This document shows positions 19,925-28,512 of a DNA stretch of 64,000 bases, piece by piece (position 1 is the first letter of the stretch; the number at the start of each line of letters is the position of its first letter). This DNA comes from Paraburkholderia lycopersici. GTDB taxonomy: Bacteria; Pseudomonadota; Gammaproteobacteria; Burkholderiales; Burkholderiaceae. Where the stretch lies: the NCBI RefSeq assembly GCF_900096975.1, contig NZ_FMYQ01000018.1, positions 1-64,000 on the forward strand. The letters run 5' to 3'. Position numbers and translations under genes: made by a program. The notes under the pieces are model-generated. The model was not told the DNA's origin, did not search any database, and saw only the letters and a program-made list of their open reading frames with translations.

Positions 19925-21325
19925 ATGCTCGCCACCGATTCCGATCCCATCGTCGCCATTGCCACTTCGCCCGGACGCGGCGGGATCGGGGTCGTGCGCG
20001 TCTCGGCCGGGCGTGCTGGCGCGGCGGCCACCGAAGCGCTGATGCAAGCCCTCATCGGCCAGACACTGGTCGCGCGCCACGCGAGCTACGCGCCGTTTCT
20101 CGACGGCAGCGGAACGGTGCTCGACCGGGGCATCGCGCTCTCCTTCCCCGCGCCGCATTCGTACACCGGCGAGCACGTGCTCGAACTCCAGGGCCACGGC
20201 GGTCCGATCATCCTGCAGCTTGTCCTGCAGCGCTGCATCGAGGCGGGTCGCGCGTTCGGACTGCGCCTCGCGGAACCCGGCGAATTCACGCGCCGCGCGT
20301 TCCTCAACGACAAGCTCGATCTGGCCCAGGCGGAAGCGGTGGCCGACCTGATCGAGGCGAGCACCGAGGCCGCGGCGCGCTCGGCGGGCCGTTCGCTCGA
20401 CGGTGCGTTCTCGCGCGACATCCACGCGCTCGTGGACGACGTCGTCACGCTGCGCATGCTCGTGGAGGCGACGCTCGATTTCCCAGAAGAAGAAATCGAC
20501 TTCCTCGAAGCCGCGGATGCACGCGGCAAACTCGCGCGCATTCGCGATCAGCTCGACCACGTGCTTTCGGAGGCGCGCCAGGGTGCACTGCTGCGCGAGG
20601 GGCTCGCCGTCGTGCTCGCGGGGCAGCCCAACGTGGGCAAGTCGTCACTGCTGAATGCGCTCGCGGGCGCCGAACTGGCGATCGTGACGCCCGTAGCCGG
20701 GACCACGCGCGACAAGATTTCCCAGACGATCCAGGTCGAAGGCATTCCGCTGCATATCATCGACACGGCGGGTCTGCGCGACACCGAGGACGAGGTGGAA
20801 AAGATCGGCATCGAGCGCACGTGGAGCGAGATTGGTCGCGCCGACGTGGTGCTGCATCTGCTCGACGCACGCACTGGCATGAACGCCGAAGACGAAGCGA
20901 TCGCCGCACGCTTTCCGGCGGGCGTGCCGGTCGTGCGCGTGCTCAACAAAACGGATTTGACCGGCGTGCCGCCCGAAGTGGAGAAACACGTGTCCGCGGA
21001 TGGCGCCGAGGTCTGCGAGCTGCGTCTTTCGGCGAAACAGGGCGATGGCATCGGGCTGCTGCGCGCCGAACTTTTGCGCATCGCGGGCTGGCAGGCGGAT
21101 GCGCAGAGCGTCTATCTCGCGCGCGAGCGGCATCTGATTGCGCTGCGCACCGCGCGCGAGCATCTCGAACAAGCGGCGGCACACGCCGACCAGCATGCGC
21201 AACTGCTCGACCTGTTTGCCGAGGAGTTGCGGCTCGCGCAGGAGTCGCTCAATTCGATCACCGGCGAATTCACCTCGGACGACCTGCTCGGCGTGATCTT
21301 CAGCCGGTTTTGTATCGGGAAGTAA
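19925..21325 (+). CDS. mnmE: tRNA modification GTPase MnmE
   Basis: A 466-residue GTPase that, with MnmG, makes the cmnm5 group on U34 of certain tRNAs. The N-terminal tetrahydrofolate-binding domain includes SPGRGGIGVVRVSAGRAG and the EPGEFTRRAFLNDKLDL signature. The inserted G domain (from about residue 225) has G1 GQPNVGKSSLLNAL, G2/K-loop PVAGTTRDKI, G3 DTAGLRD and G4 NKTD. The C-terminal FCIGK supplies the catalytic cysteine. It follows yidC in the usual order, with a regulator inserted between. Confidence 0.98.
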   Translation: MLATDSDPIVAIATSPGRGGIGVVRVSAGRAGAAATEALMQALIGQTLVARHASYAPFLDGSGTVLDRGIALSFPAPHSYTGEHVLELQGHGGPIILQLVLQRCIEAGRAFGLRLAEPGEFTRRAFLNDKLDLAQAEAVADLIEASTEAAARSAGRSLDGAFSRDIHALVDDVVTLRMLVEATLDFPEEEIDFLEAADARGKLARIRDQLDHVLSEARQGALLREGLAVVLAGQPNVGKSSLLNALAGAELAIVTPVAGTTRDKISQTIQVEGIPLHIIDTAGLRDTEDEVEKIGIERTWSEIGRADVVLHLLDARTGMNAEDEAIAARFPAGVPVVRVLNKTDLTGVPPEVEKHVSADGAEVCELRLSAKQGDGIGLLRAELLRIAGWQADAQSVYLARERHLIALRTAREHLEQAAAHADQHAQLLDLFAEELRLAQESLNSITGEFTSDDLLGVIFSRFCIGK

Positions 21326-21583
21326 TCCTCCGCCCCGCCCGTTGCAGGAGCCGCGCAAAGAAACGCAAGCCGACGGCTAGCGGAATGTTCGGGTTCGTGC
21401 GGCTGTAGATAACCAGGGTCACATCGTTTTGTTGGCACTACTGGCTCACTCCATTCTTCCTCCGCCTGGAACAATGCTTTCGAAGCATAGGGGTTAACCC
21501 TCGGCATCGATCGGCCTAGACTTTCACTTGTCGGATGCAGACACGTTGTCGCTCCGAACTAAAAGTCAATGGAGGTAGTTAGC

Positions 21584-21895
21584 ATGAAGTCCCTGATCCA
21601 GACCGTAGCCGTTGCCGTTGCACTCGTCGTGCCGGTGGCGTCGTTCGCGCAATCGAATGCGCCCGTCACTCGCGCCCAGGTGCGCGCCGAACTCGTGCAG
21701 CTCGAGAAAGCGGGCTGGCGTCCGGGCGCGGGGGCCGATCCGCACTACCCTGACGACATTCTCGCCGCCGAAGCCAAGGTAGCGGCCGCCAACGGCGCAA
21801 CGAGCGGCTATGGCGGCACGGCAGCCGGTACCTCGGACGCCGGACGCCCGGCAGTGTCGAAGGCCGACTGGAACGCGATGTATAACCATCCGTAA
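21584..21895 (+). CDS. DUF4148-like small secreted protein
   Basis: A 103-residue protein with a signal peptide (MKSLIQTVAVAVALVVPVAS, cleavage probably after FAQ). The mature part has TRAQVRAELVQLEKAGWRPG and DPHYPDDILAAEAKVA, which match the DUF4148 family common in Burkholderia; its function is unknown. A perfect GGAGG lies 9-13 bases before the ATG at 21584, which decides the start over the ATG at 21569. It stands alone on plus. Confidence 0.88.
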   Translation: MKSLIQTVAVAVALVVPVASFAQSNAPVTRAQVRAELVQLEKAGWRPGAGADPHYPDDILAAEAKVAAANGATSGYGGTAAGTSDAGRPAVSKADWNAMYNHP

Positions 21896-22319
21896 CACGG
21901 CAACTTTGCGCAAGCGCTTGCCATGAGCCCTGCAAGCGCTTCGCATATCTAAACGAATACCTCCGCCGTCGTTGACTCGACGGCTTCGCTCGGGCCTTCT
22001 GGCCTGGGCGCTTTTTCCGGCCACCTTTCCCCGTGACCGTCAGCGCGTGCGGCGCCCGTCTTGAAAGCACGCACATTCACGCGCATCCGCGCACTACGAG
22101 CTAACTGCATCGCCATTTAGTTCGTAGTGCCATTCATCCCGATTCATTTCGATTCTTCCAGCGCCGACAACCCCTCCGCGCCCACCGCGAGCGGTATGGC
22201 AGCCTGGTTCCCCATCGCGGCCACCGCATGCCGCTGTAATTTGCAGACACACATCGTTGCGATTCCAAACGCTCGCCGCCACGCCGATCGACGACAATTT
22301 CAGGCATAGGAGAACGACG

Positions 22320-22508
22320 ATGAAAACACTCTTCTGCGCAATGGCTCTGGTTGCCTTGTCTGCTGGCCTGTCGGGTTGTGTCGTAGCGCCGCCGTATGCT
22401 TACGCCCCGGCGCCGGCGTATGGCTACGCGCCGGGCTACTATGCCGCCCCGTCCGTGGATATCGGGGTTGGCGTGGGCGGCTATTATGGCCGCGGCTGGC
22501 GACATTAA
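22320..22508 (+). CDS. Small Tyr/Pro/Gly-rich lipoprotein
   Basis: A 62-residue protein with a lipoprotein signal (MKTLFCAMALVALSAGLSGC, where the final Cys is the lipidation site). The mature part is dominated by Ala-Pro-Tyr repeats (YAYAPAPAYGYAPGYY) and a Gly-Tyr-rich end. A GGAGA ribosome site lies before the start. It is probably an envelope protein of unknown role. Confidence 0.78.
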   Translation: MKTLFCAMALVALSAGLSGCVVAPPYAYAPAPAYGYAPGYYAAPSVDIGVGVGGYYGRGWRH

Positions 22509-22640
22509 GGGAACCGTATCAAGGCGGTTGAAAGACTGCTGCCCGACCTATCCGATGTGATAGCTGTACACGTGCAGCCGCCGCACTAAAGTGGTGAGAC
22601 ACGTTCGGACAACACGCTGGACCATCGCACGGGGGCGGTC

Positions 22641-22886
22641 ATGAAATTCATCGACGGAGAAATCGCGCACATCACGCGCGCAATGGCGCCCTCATTGTCC
22701 GCCGGCACGACGCCAGCGGTTTTCTCGTTCGACTACTGGTACAAGCGCCTTTCCGCGCTGCTCGACCTCACGCAGCTCACACAGACCCAGTTCAAGACGA
22801 TCGACGCTCTCATGGTCGAGCTCGAAGCAATTCAGCTCGCTCTCGATACCGTCGGCACCGATGCGGTGGAGATTCTGGCCGCCTGA
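22641..22886 (+). CDS. Hypothetical protein (81 residues)
   Basis: A short acidic, mostly helical protein (FSFDYWYKRLSALLDLTQLT, then MVELEAIQLALDTVGTDAVE). It has no signal peptide or recognised domain. A GGGGGCGG sequence lies just upstream of the ATG, and a clear terminator follows 85 bases after the stop, which together support it as a real gene. Confidence 0.65.
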   Translation: MKFIDGEIAHITRAMAPSLSAGTTPAVFSFDYWYKRLSALLDLTQLTQTQFKTIDALMVELEAIQLALDTVGTDAVEILAA

Positions 22887-22972
22887 CCCAGCGGTCCGGA
22901 ATTTCGATCCGCGCTCGCCTGGCGCCGCGAATCCCACCGACCAACCTCGCCATGTCACCCGAGCATGGGTTA

Positions 22973-22998
22973 GCCCGCGCAAGCGGGCTTCTTTCTTT
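22973..22998 (+). terminator. Terminator after the 81-residue hypothetical gene
   Basis: GCCCGC-GCAA-GCGGGC (22973-22988) followed by TTCTTTCTTT. A compact rho-independent terminator on plus. Confidence 0.8.
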
Positions 22999-23031
22999 GC
23001 GGGCCACAAGCCGCGAGGCAGGCCGCGGACG

Positions 23032-23058
23032 AAAAAAAACCGCGGCAGGGGCCGCGGT
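23032..23058 (-). terminator. Minus-strand terminator without an obvious gene
   Basis: On minus, ACCGCGGC (23058-23051) pairs with GCCGCGGT (23046-23039), followed by an eight-T run. No convincing minus-strand protein gene lies upstream of it (23060-23250), so it may end a small RNA or an antisense transcript from the protease gene's 5' region. Confidence 0.65.
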
Positions 23059-23254
23059 CAAGAGCTTGCCATTTACTTCATACACGGCGCCGGGGGATGT
23101 CGCCGCTCAACCATTCTCATGGCTCCCCCGCGCCGCGGCAACGGCAAACGTCCAGGTTTGACAATCGTTAACCCTTCGGGCGAACTCGCGCCTCCTCTTG
23201 AAAACGTCTTGCGCCCCCTGCATGTAGAGCCCACTTTTCCCGGAGATTCGGATC

Positions 23255-24280
23255 GTGGGCAGACGACCTTCCTTCATTGACGATCTGGCTCGCGGCGTCC
23301 CGTCCGGCGGCGCGGACCAGCGTCCGGGCATCGACGACGACGCGCTTCTCGATGCCTATTCGCGAACCGTGATCGGCGCGCTCGAGCGCGTCCAGCCGGC
23401 CGTCGCGCACATTGCCGTCGCGCGCCGCCCGTCCGGCCAGGCCGGCGCACGAAGCGGCAGCGGCTCAGGCTTCCTCTTCACCCCCGACGGCTACCTGCTG
23501 ACGAACAGCCACGTCGTGCACGGCGCGAGCAAGCTGAGCGTCACGCTCACGGACGGCTCGACCCAGGCAGCCGACCTCATCGGCGACGACCCGAGCACGG
23601 ATCTCGCCGTGCTGCGCATCGGCGCGCCCGAGGCGCTGCCGCACGTGCAACTCGGCGACTCGGCGCGCCTGCGCGTCGGGCAGATCGCGATCGCCGTGGG
23701 CAGCCCGCTCGGCCTCGCGCAGACGGTGACGACGGGCGTGGTGTCGGCGCTCGGCCGGTCGCTGCGCTCGGAGTCCGGACGCATGATCTACGACGTGATC
23801 CAGACCGACGCGGCGCTCAATCCGGGCAACTCGGGCGGACCGCTCATCAATTCGGCCGGTCAGGTCATCGGCGTGAATACGGCCATCATCCCGGGCGCGC
23901 AGGCCATCTGCTTCGCAACGGCCATCGACACCGCGAAATGGGTCATCACGCAGCTCTTCGCGCATGGCCGCGTGCGGCGAGCCTACGTCGGCATTGCCGG
24001 CACCACGGTGCCGATCGCGCGCAAGGTGCAGCGCTACTTCGACCTGAGCGCGGCGACCGGTGTACGGGTGATGGAGATCGTCAAGGGCAGTCCCGCCGGT
24101 GTCGGCGGCCTGCGCGTGGACGACATGATCGTGACGATCGACGGCGTGCCCGTGGACGGGATCGACGCGCTCCAGCGTCTGCTCGACGCATCGCGCATTG
24201 ATCGCGCAGTGGAAATCGGTGTAATCCGCTTGACGCAGCGCCTGAACCTGCGTGTGACGCCCGTCGAGCAGACAAGCTAG
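23255..24280 (+). CDS. Trypsin-like serine protease with PDZ domain (HtrA/DegP-like), probably cytoplasmic
   Basis: 341 residues. The protease domain shows the catalytic triad: His in TNSHVVHGASK (about residue 88), Asp in DPSTDLAVLRIG (about 117) and Ser in ALNPGNSGGPLINS (about 196). A single PDZ domain follows (about 245-335), with GVRVMEIVKGSPAGVGGLRV and DDMIVTIDGVPVDG. The start is a GTG at 23255 with a CGGAG ribosome site upstream. No signal peptide or N-terminal membrane helix is visible, unlike periplasmic DegP/DegS, so I infer a cytoplasmic location. An unrecognised upstream start cannot be ruled out. Confidence 0.9.
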   Translation: MGRRPSFIDDLARGVPSGGADQRPGIDDDALLDAYSRTVIGALERVQPAVAHIAVARRPSGQAGARSGSGSGFLFTPDGYLLTNSHVVHGASKLSVTLTDGSTQAADLIGDDPSTDLAVLRIGAPEALPHVQLGDSARLRVGQIAIAVGSPLGLAQTVTTGVVSALGRSLRSESGRMIYDVIQTDAALNPGNSGGPLINSAGQVIGVNTAIIPGAQAICFATAIDTAKWVITQLFAHGRVRRAYVGIAGTTVPIARKVQRYFDLSAATGVRVMEIVKGSPAGVGGLRVDDMIVTIDGVPVDGIDALQRLLDASRIDRAVEIGVIRLTQRLNLRVTPVEQTS

Positions 24281-24348
24281 AAAACGGCGTAGGCGTGGTC
24301 GATGCGAGCGCGCCAACCTTGCTCGGGTCTGGCGCGCCTATGGCTGAA

Positions 24349-24726
24349 CTACCAGCCGTAGCCAGGCTGTGCGTAAGCCGGCTGTTGCCCGTAGCCGTCG
24401 TCGTATTGCGGCGGCGGTGGCGGCGCGGGCTGTGCCGGAGCGCAAGCCACGTAGCGGCCGGAATACTGGTCGTAGCACGCTGCGCCGCCCGGGGCGGCCG
24501 CGTAGACCGGGGCGGGCTGCGCATAGACAGGCGCGGGCTGCACGTAGGCCGGCTGTGCCGGATACGCCACCGCCGGGCCGCCGTTCAGCACCGCGCCGAC
24601 CGCGGCGCCGATCAGTGCGCCGCCAACCAGCGCTCCCACCACGTCGCCGCCGTGACCGTGCGCGCTCGCCGGCCCGGCCGCGACCGTACAACCCGCCAGC
24701 ACCAAAACGGCCGCCATCTTTCGCAT
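24349..24726 (-). CDS. Secreted glycine-zipper, Pro/Tyr/Gln-rich protein
   Basis: 125 residues. A signal peptide (MRKMAAVLVLAGCTVAAGPA, then SAHGHGG) is followed by a glycine-zipper hydrophobic segment VGALVGGALIGAAVGAVLNG. A low-complexity tail rich in Ala-Pro-Tyr-Gln repeats (YVQPAPVYAQPAPVYA) comes next. A GGGAGAA ribosome site precedes the ATG at 24726. There is a Cys in the signal region (LAGC) that could be a lipobox, but the downstream SAHG looks like a normal cleavage site. It is probably an outer-membrane-associated protein of unknown role. Confidence 0.75.
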   Translation of the reverse strand: MRKMAAVLVLAGCTVAAGPASAHGHGGDVVGALVGGALIGAAVGAVLNGGPAVAYPAQPAYVQPAPVYAQPAPVYAAAPGGAACYDQYSGRYVACAPAQPAPPPPPQYDDGYGQQPAYAQPGYGW

Positions 24727-24879
24727 GTCGTTCTCCCTGAGAACCTTTGAAAACATGCGAGCAATTGTCGGCTCGATCGGTGGATACAGGTGCTGCAAGT
24801 GGTAACGACGAATTACGCGGCGCGCGCGCGTGCGCACGCCTCGTCGGCGCCTTGCCGCTAGTGTGCGTGCGCGTCGTCG

Positions 24880-25044
24880 TCAGTGATGCAGGAAGCTGCG
24901 TACCGGATGACGCCAGTCCACATGATGTCCGGCCCCCGCTTCCACGCGCTGTCTGTGCTCCTCGATAATTTCGTCGGAAAACAGGAAGACGACAATGACA
25001 AGGGGAATGACCAGAAACGCACCCAGTATTACGTGTTCGATCAC
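24880..25044 (-). CDS. Small single-span membrane protein
   Basis: 54 residues from a GTG start at 25044 preceded at five bases by a perfect AGGAGG. The N-terminus is one long hydrophobic helix (HVILGAFLVIPLVIVVFLFS), followed by a charged tail (EEHRQRVEAGAGHHVDWRH). The ribosome site and the clear helix support it; the longer ATG frame from 25146 has no such support. Function unknown. Confidence 0.68.
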   Translation of the reverse strand: MIEHVILGAFLVIPLVIVVFLFSDEIIEEHRQRVEAGAGHHVDWRHPVRSFLHH

Positions 25045-25257
25045 GATAACCTCCTGGTTGTCAAGCGGTTTGCAACTGCATTGTAGCCGGGACGCTACAG
25101 TTTGCACATCAGGGTACACCGACGCGCGAAAAGAAATGTTCGCCAACCATCAAAGGCGACGCAGAGCAGCGCGCATGCCCGGCGTCCACGGCGACTTGCG
25201 CAGCCCGGACAGCCGCTAGACAACAGGGGCGGGACTGGCGCCGGCAGCACCTTAACT

Positions 25258-25884
25258 TTACGCCCCCGCCTTTCTCCACGCTGCGGCGAAGAGCCCCGCG
25301 CCGATGAGCAGCGTGCCGCCCGTGCGATTGATCGCGCGCTGCACGCGCGGACTGCGCACGAGCTTGCGCGCGGCGGCCGCAAGCATGGCGTAGCCGAACG
25401 CATTGAGCGTGGCGAGCACGAGGAACGTCGCTTCGAACACGACAATCTGCGGCGCGATGGCCATATGCGGATCGATGAACTGCGGCACGAAGGCAACGAA
25501 GAAAATGATGCTCTTCGGGTTGAGCGCGGTGACGGCGTACGCGTGCGCAAAGATCCGGCCGGTACGCGTTTCGGAAGTGTCAGCGGCCGGGCCTTCGCCG
25601 GCGGGCGCGCGCCAGAGCTTCACGCCGAGGTAGACCAGATAGGCCGCGCCGATCCATTTGAGCGCCGAGAACAATGCGGCGGATGCCGCGAGGATCACGC
25701 CAAGGCCAAGCATGGAAGCGGTCATCGACGTGAAGTCGCCGAGCGCGACACCGGCCGTGGTCGCGAGCGCGTAGCGGCGGCCGTGGCCGAGCGCATAGGA
25801 AACGACGAGCAGCACGGTCGGACCAGGAATGGCAACGAGAATCGCCGATGCGATCGCGAACGGCAGCCAGTGAGCGAGAGTCAT
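25258..25884 (-). CDS. LysE-family amino acid/metabolite exporter
   Basis: A 208-residue inner-membrane protein with about six hydrophobic helices. The N-terminal signature ILVAIPGPTVLLVVSYALGH is the family's conserved GPxxxxV region, followed by GVALGDFTSM and, near residue 135, TALNPKSIIFFVAFVPQFID, the second signature (NPK). It likely exports an amino acid or homoserine-lactone-like compound; the substrate is not readable. It stands alone on minus. Confidence 0.93.
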   Translation of the reverse strand: MTLAHWLPFAIASAILVAIPGPTVLLVVSYALGHGRRYALATTAGVALGDFTSMTASMLGLGVILAASAALFSALKWIGAAYLVYLGVKLWRAPAGEGPAADTSETRTGRIFAHAYAVTALNPKSIIFFVAFVPQFIDPHMAIAPQIVVFEATFLVLATLNAFGYAMLAAAARKLVRSPRVQRAINRTGGTLLIGAGLFAAAWRKAGA

Positions 25885-26381
25885 GGGGGTTCCTCCAGCG
25901 GGAAGCCCGATTTATCCATGAAGCCCGGCGCCGCGCAAGCGTGTCGCGCGACGGCATGTCGCGAGGCGCGGTAACGCCATTGGCATCCTTTTTATTCGGC
26001 AGACAGTTCATTAACCGGCCTGCTTTCAAACCGCACATTGCCGACTTTAGGTGCGGCGCGTCATTCGCCGATTGGCGCGCTATTAAATCGCTTAAATCAC
26101 TACAAGCGTGACCGCCCTATTTCCGATATAACCTGCGGCGCCTTGTCGAACAAGGCGCCGGGCTTGGTAATCGATGCTTCGGATTGCTCTCGAAGGCGGG
26201 TCAATGCGGCCGCTCGCGGTATGGATAGGCGCTGCGCCACGGTTGCACATCGCACGGCTGTTGCGAATGCACACAAGTCGGGCTTGCAGTCTTTCAGCAG
26301 TTATCTATTTTGGAAGACGCGGGTTCGGCATGAGCGTTAAATACATAGCTAACCTGAGTTAAAACCCGCAGGAGGCAAAAC
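25885..26381. other. Gene-free stretch
   Basis: About 500 bases of lower GC between the divergent LysE gene and the next secreted protein. It should hold both promoters. I see no convincing gene, repeat or RNA structure. Confidence 0.5.
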
Positions 26382-26723
26382 ATGAAAATGCTATCCGGAA
26401 TGGTCGTCGTGGCGGCAAGCCTTGCTTGCGCCGCAGCCGTGCAAGCTCAGGATGCCGTGGTCAAGCCTCAGCAAACGGTGCAATTCAAGCCCGGTTCCTA
26501 TGGCTGTCTGTCGAAGGACAAGCTCGATGCGGTCGCGCTGCACGAGCAGGCCGGCGAGCATCAGCAGATGCAGGAATACTTCAGCGGGTTCCAGTGCCTT
26601 TCCACGCCGGATAACCAGTCGTTCCGCGTGGTACAGGTGGTTGGCCACGACGTCGAATTCGTGAACGCGGCCAACGCCGACGAACAAGGTCTCTGGACCA
26701 ACGACCGCTTCATCAAGCAGTAG
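26382..26723 (+). CDS. Hypothetical periplasmic protein
   Basis: 113 residues with a clear signal peptide (MKMLSGMVVVAASLACAAAV, cleavage after VQA). The mature part contains GSYGCLSKDKLDAVALHEQ and FQCLSTPDNQSFRVVQV, with one Cys in each, which could form a disulfide. A GGAGG ribosome site lies 8 bases before the ATG. I do not recognise the family. Confidence 0.82.
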   Translation: MKMLSGMVVVAASLACAAAVQAQDAVVKPQQTVQFKPGSYGCLSKDKLDAVALHEQAGEHQQMQEYFSGFQCLSTPDNQSFRVVQVVGHDVEFVNAANADEQGLWTNDRFIKQ

Positions 26724-26995
26724 CGCCGCCTCCACCGCAGGTTTTACGCGCGCCGTCCCGGAATCCGCCGATACGCCCCTCGCAACATGGCCCGGCGCAC
26801 GCGCGCCGTGACGTCACATCAAACGCGACGTAGATCGCCGTGCGCCGCTGTCAAACCACCGTCATTTTCGCGTCAGACCATCCGCATTGCGTCGCGCATG
26901 CGGTGCGCCGCGCGCGTTGCGCGCCCGTTCAAGCGGCACATGGCTTGCTCCAAATTTCGCTATCATGTGCGGCTTTTGCGCGCCCGGAATCCGGC

Positions 26996-27550
26996 ATGGC
27001 ACTCAAATCGACCATCTACAAGGCAGAACTGCAGATCGCGGACATGGACCGGCACTATTACGCCGACCATGCGCTCACGATCGCGCGCCATCCGTCCGAA
27101 ACCGACGACCGCATGATGGTCCGCATCGCCGCGTTCGCACTGTTCGCGAGCGAGCGGCTCGAATTCTGCAAGGGCCTCTCCGATACGGACGAGCCCGACC
27201 TCTGGTGCAAGGACTACACCGGCGCGATCGAAACGTGGATCGAGGTCGGCCAGCCCGACGAGCGCCGTATCGCCAAAGCCAGCGGCCGCGCGGGCGAGGT
27301 CATCGTGATCGCCTATGGCGGACGCACGTCCGACATCTGGTGGCAGGGCGTGCGCGGCAAGGTGGAGCGCCTGCGCAACGTCACGGTCTGGTCGCTGGGC
27401 GAGGGCGTTGCCGCATCCCTGGGTGCGCTGGCCGAACGCACCATGCGTCTGCAGTGTACGGTTCAGGACGGCGCCGCATGGATCGGCAATACGAGCGCCG
27501 AGCCGGTCGCAGTCGAATGGACCGTGTTCAAGGCGCCCGAAAACGTCTAG
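26996..27550 (+). CDS. yaeQ: YaeQ family protein
   Basis: 184 residues matching the YaeQ family (PF07152), which has a PD-(D/E)XK-nuclease-like fold without an established activity. Conserved stretches are KSTIYKAELQIADMDRHYYA, LTIARHPSETDDRMMVRIAA and the EPDLWCKDYTGAIETWIEVG region (about residues 65-85). The start at 26996 gives the standard MALKSTIYK N-terminus. It stands alone on plus. Confidence 0.93.
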   Translation: MALKSTIYKAELQIADMDRHYYADHALTIARHPSETDDRMMVRIAAFALFASERLEFCKGLSDTDEPDLWCKDYTGAIETWIEVGQPDERRIAKASGRAGEVIVIAYGGRTSDIWWQGVRGKVERLRNVTVWSLGEGVAASLGALAERTMRLQCTVQDGAAWIGNTSAEPVAVEWTVFKAPENV

Positions 27551-27583
27551 GAGCGTCTGGCTTGCGTGGCGCGCCCGCCGCGG

Positions 27584-27994
27584 TCACGCGCGCGGCGGCC
27601 CCTTGAGTTCCACCATGTTGCCTTCCGGGTCGAACAGATACAGCGACGGTCCCAGCCCCTCCGCACCGTAGCGCTCGACAGCATTCCCGGGACGCGCGCC
27701 GTGCCGGTTCAAATGCGCCCGGAGTGCTTCGGCGTCGAACGGCTCGACGCGCAGACAAAGATGATCCATGTTGCCGCCCGAGCCGTCGGCCGGCGCGCCG
27801 GCGCCGCGATCCAGCGGCCCGCCTATCGTCACGAGATCGATGAGCGAACGCCCCGCGCGCAACTGCACGAGGCCGAGGTCGCGCTGCTCGCGCTCCGGTT
27901 CGCAGCCGAGCACTTCGCAATAGAAGCGCGTCATCGCGGCCGTATCGGCCGTACGGATTACGACGTGATCGATCTCGCGAATGTGGATCCGCAT
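27584..27994 (-). CDS. VOC superfamily (glyoxalase-like) protein
   Basis: 136 residues with two beta-alpha-beta-beta-beta modules: MRIHIREIDHVVIRTADTAA, with a metal-ligand-like His near residue 9, and NMDHLCLRVEPF, with another His near residue 73. The C-terminus SLYLFDPEGNMVELKGPPRA carries the third ligand (Glu). Related proteins are metal-dependent dioxygenases, isomerases or resistance proteins; the substrate is unknown. It is convergent with yaeQ. Confidence 0.88.
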   Translation of the reverse strand: MRIHIREIDHVVIRTADTAAMTRFYCEVLGCEPEREQRDLGLVQLRAGRSLIDLVTIGGPLDRGAGAPADGSGGNMDHLCLRVEPFDAEALRAHLNRHGARPGNAVERYGAEGLGPSLYLFDPEGNMVELKGPPRA

Positions 27995-28212
27995 GGCGTC
28001 CTCCGGGGCGTGCAGAGTTTTCCATCATGAACCCGAAGGCGAACGACTGCGCGTCATGCGTCCACGGGGAACGCGAGCAGGATGCGAGCGGCAAAAACGA
28101 ACGGAACGAACCGGCCGAAAATAGCCGCGGTGGCTGTGACCGTGATGGATGATACGAAGCGGTGATACCAAGCGCGGCGAAACCGGCTCGACACGCGCGC
28201 AAAATTGCTGGA

Positions 28213-28243
28213 CGAAAAAAAGCCCGCTGCTGTGAGCGGGCTT
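28213..28243 (-). terminator. Terminator of the candidate small RNA
   Basis: On minus, AAGCCCGCT (28243-28235) pairs with AGCGGGCTT (28228-28220) around a six-base loop, followed by a T-run to 28215. No protein gene on minus ends here. Confidence 0.85.
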
Positions 28244-28276
28244 AATCCATATCAGGAGGAGACATGGAGGAGACAG
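28213..28276 (-). ncRNA. Candidate small RNA with two anti-Shine-Dalgarno CUCCUCC motifs
   Basis: A transcript of roughly 60-65 bases is predicted on minus. Upstream, TTGCGT (28310-28305), a 17-base spacer and TATAGT (28287-28282) form a good sigma-70 promoter. The RNA would begin near 28276 and contain CUCCUCC twice (28272-28266 and 28261-28255). The second copy lies in the loop of a small hairpin (UCCAU 28268-28264 with AUGGA 28250-28246). It ends in a strong terminator (28243-28220 plus a T-run). This layout resembles C/U-rich-loop sRNAs that pair with ribosome-binding sites, such as the cuckoo-type RNAs of alphaproteobacteria. I infer an sRNA; no homology search was possible. Confidence 0.6.
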
Positions 28277-28281
28277 AAACC

Positions 28282-28310
28282 ACTATACACAGCCGTCTGA
28301 CGCAACGCAA
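28282..28310 (-). promoter_or_regulatory. Promoter of the candidate small RNA
   Basis: On minus, TTGCGT, 17 bases and TATAGT. A second TTGCGT overlaps one turn upstream (28305-28300). The spacing to the predicted RNA start is about seven bases. Confidence 0.55.
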
Positions 28311-28512
28311 CAACTTTTTAAGGGAAAACCCGCAATTTGTGCATTTCGTCGCACGGGAGCCCGCAAAGCGCCACCAGGGATTCACCGAAGGCCGAAAAAA
28401 GTGCCAGTGCGACAGGGTGTCGGCGGTAATGACAGCGCAAGATCCGGCGCGCCGTCGCCCGGAAGCGGGGCTACAGTGAAGCTATCCAGAAGGCCCTACG
28501 AGGAGTTGTGAG

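Noticed and set aside
28264..28479. A 71-residue plus-strand frame with what looks like a very strong AGGAGGAG ribosome site
   Set aside because: The purine-rich run is the complement of the two CUCCUCC motifs of the minus-strand RNA candidate, and the protein has no family features.
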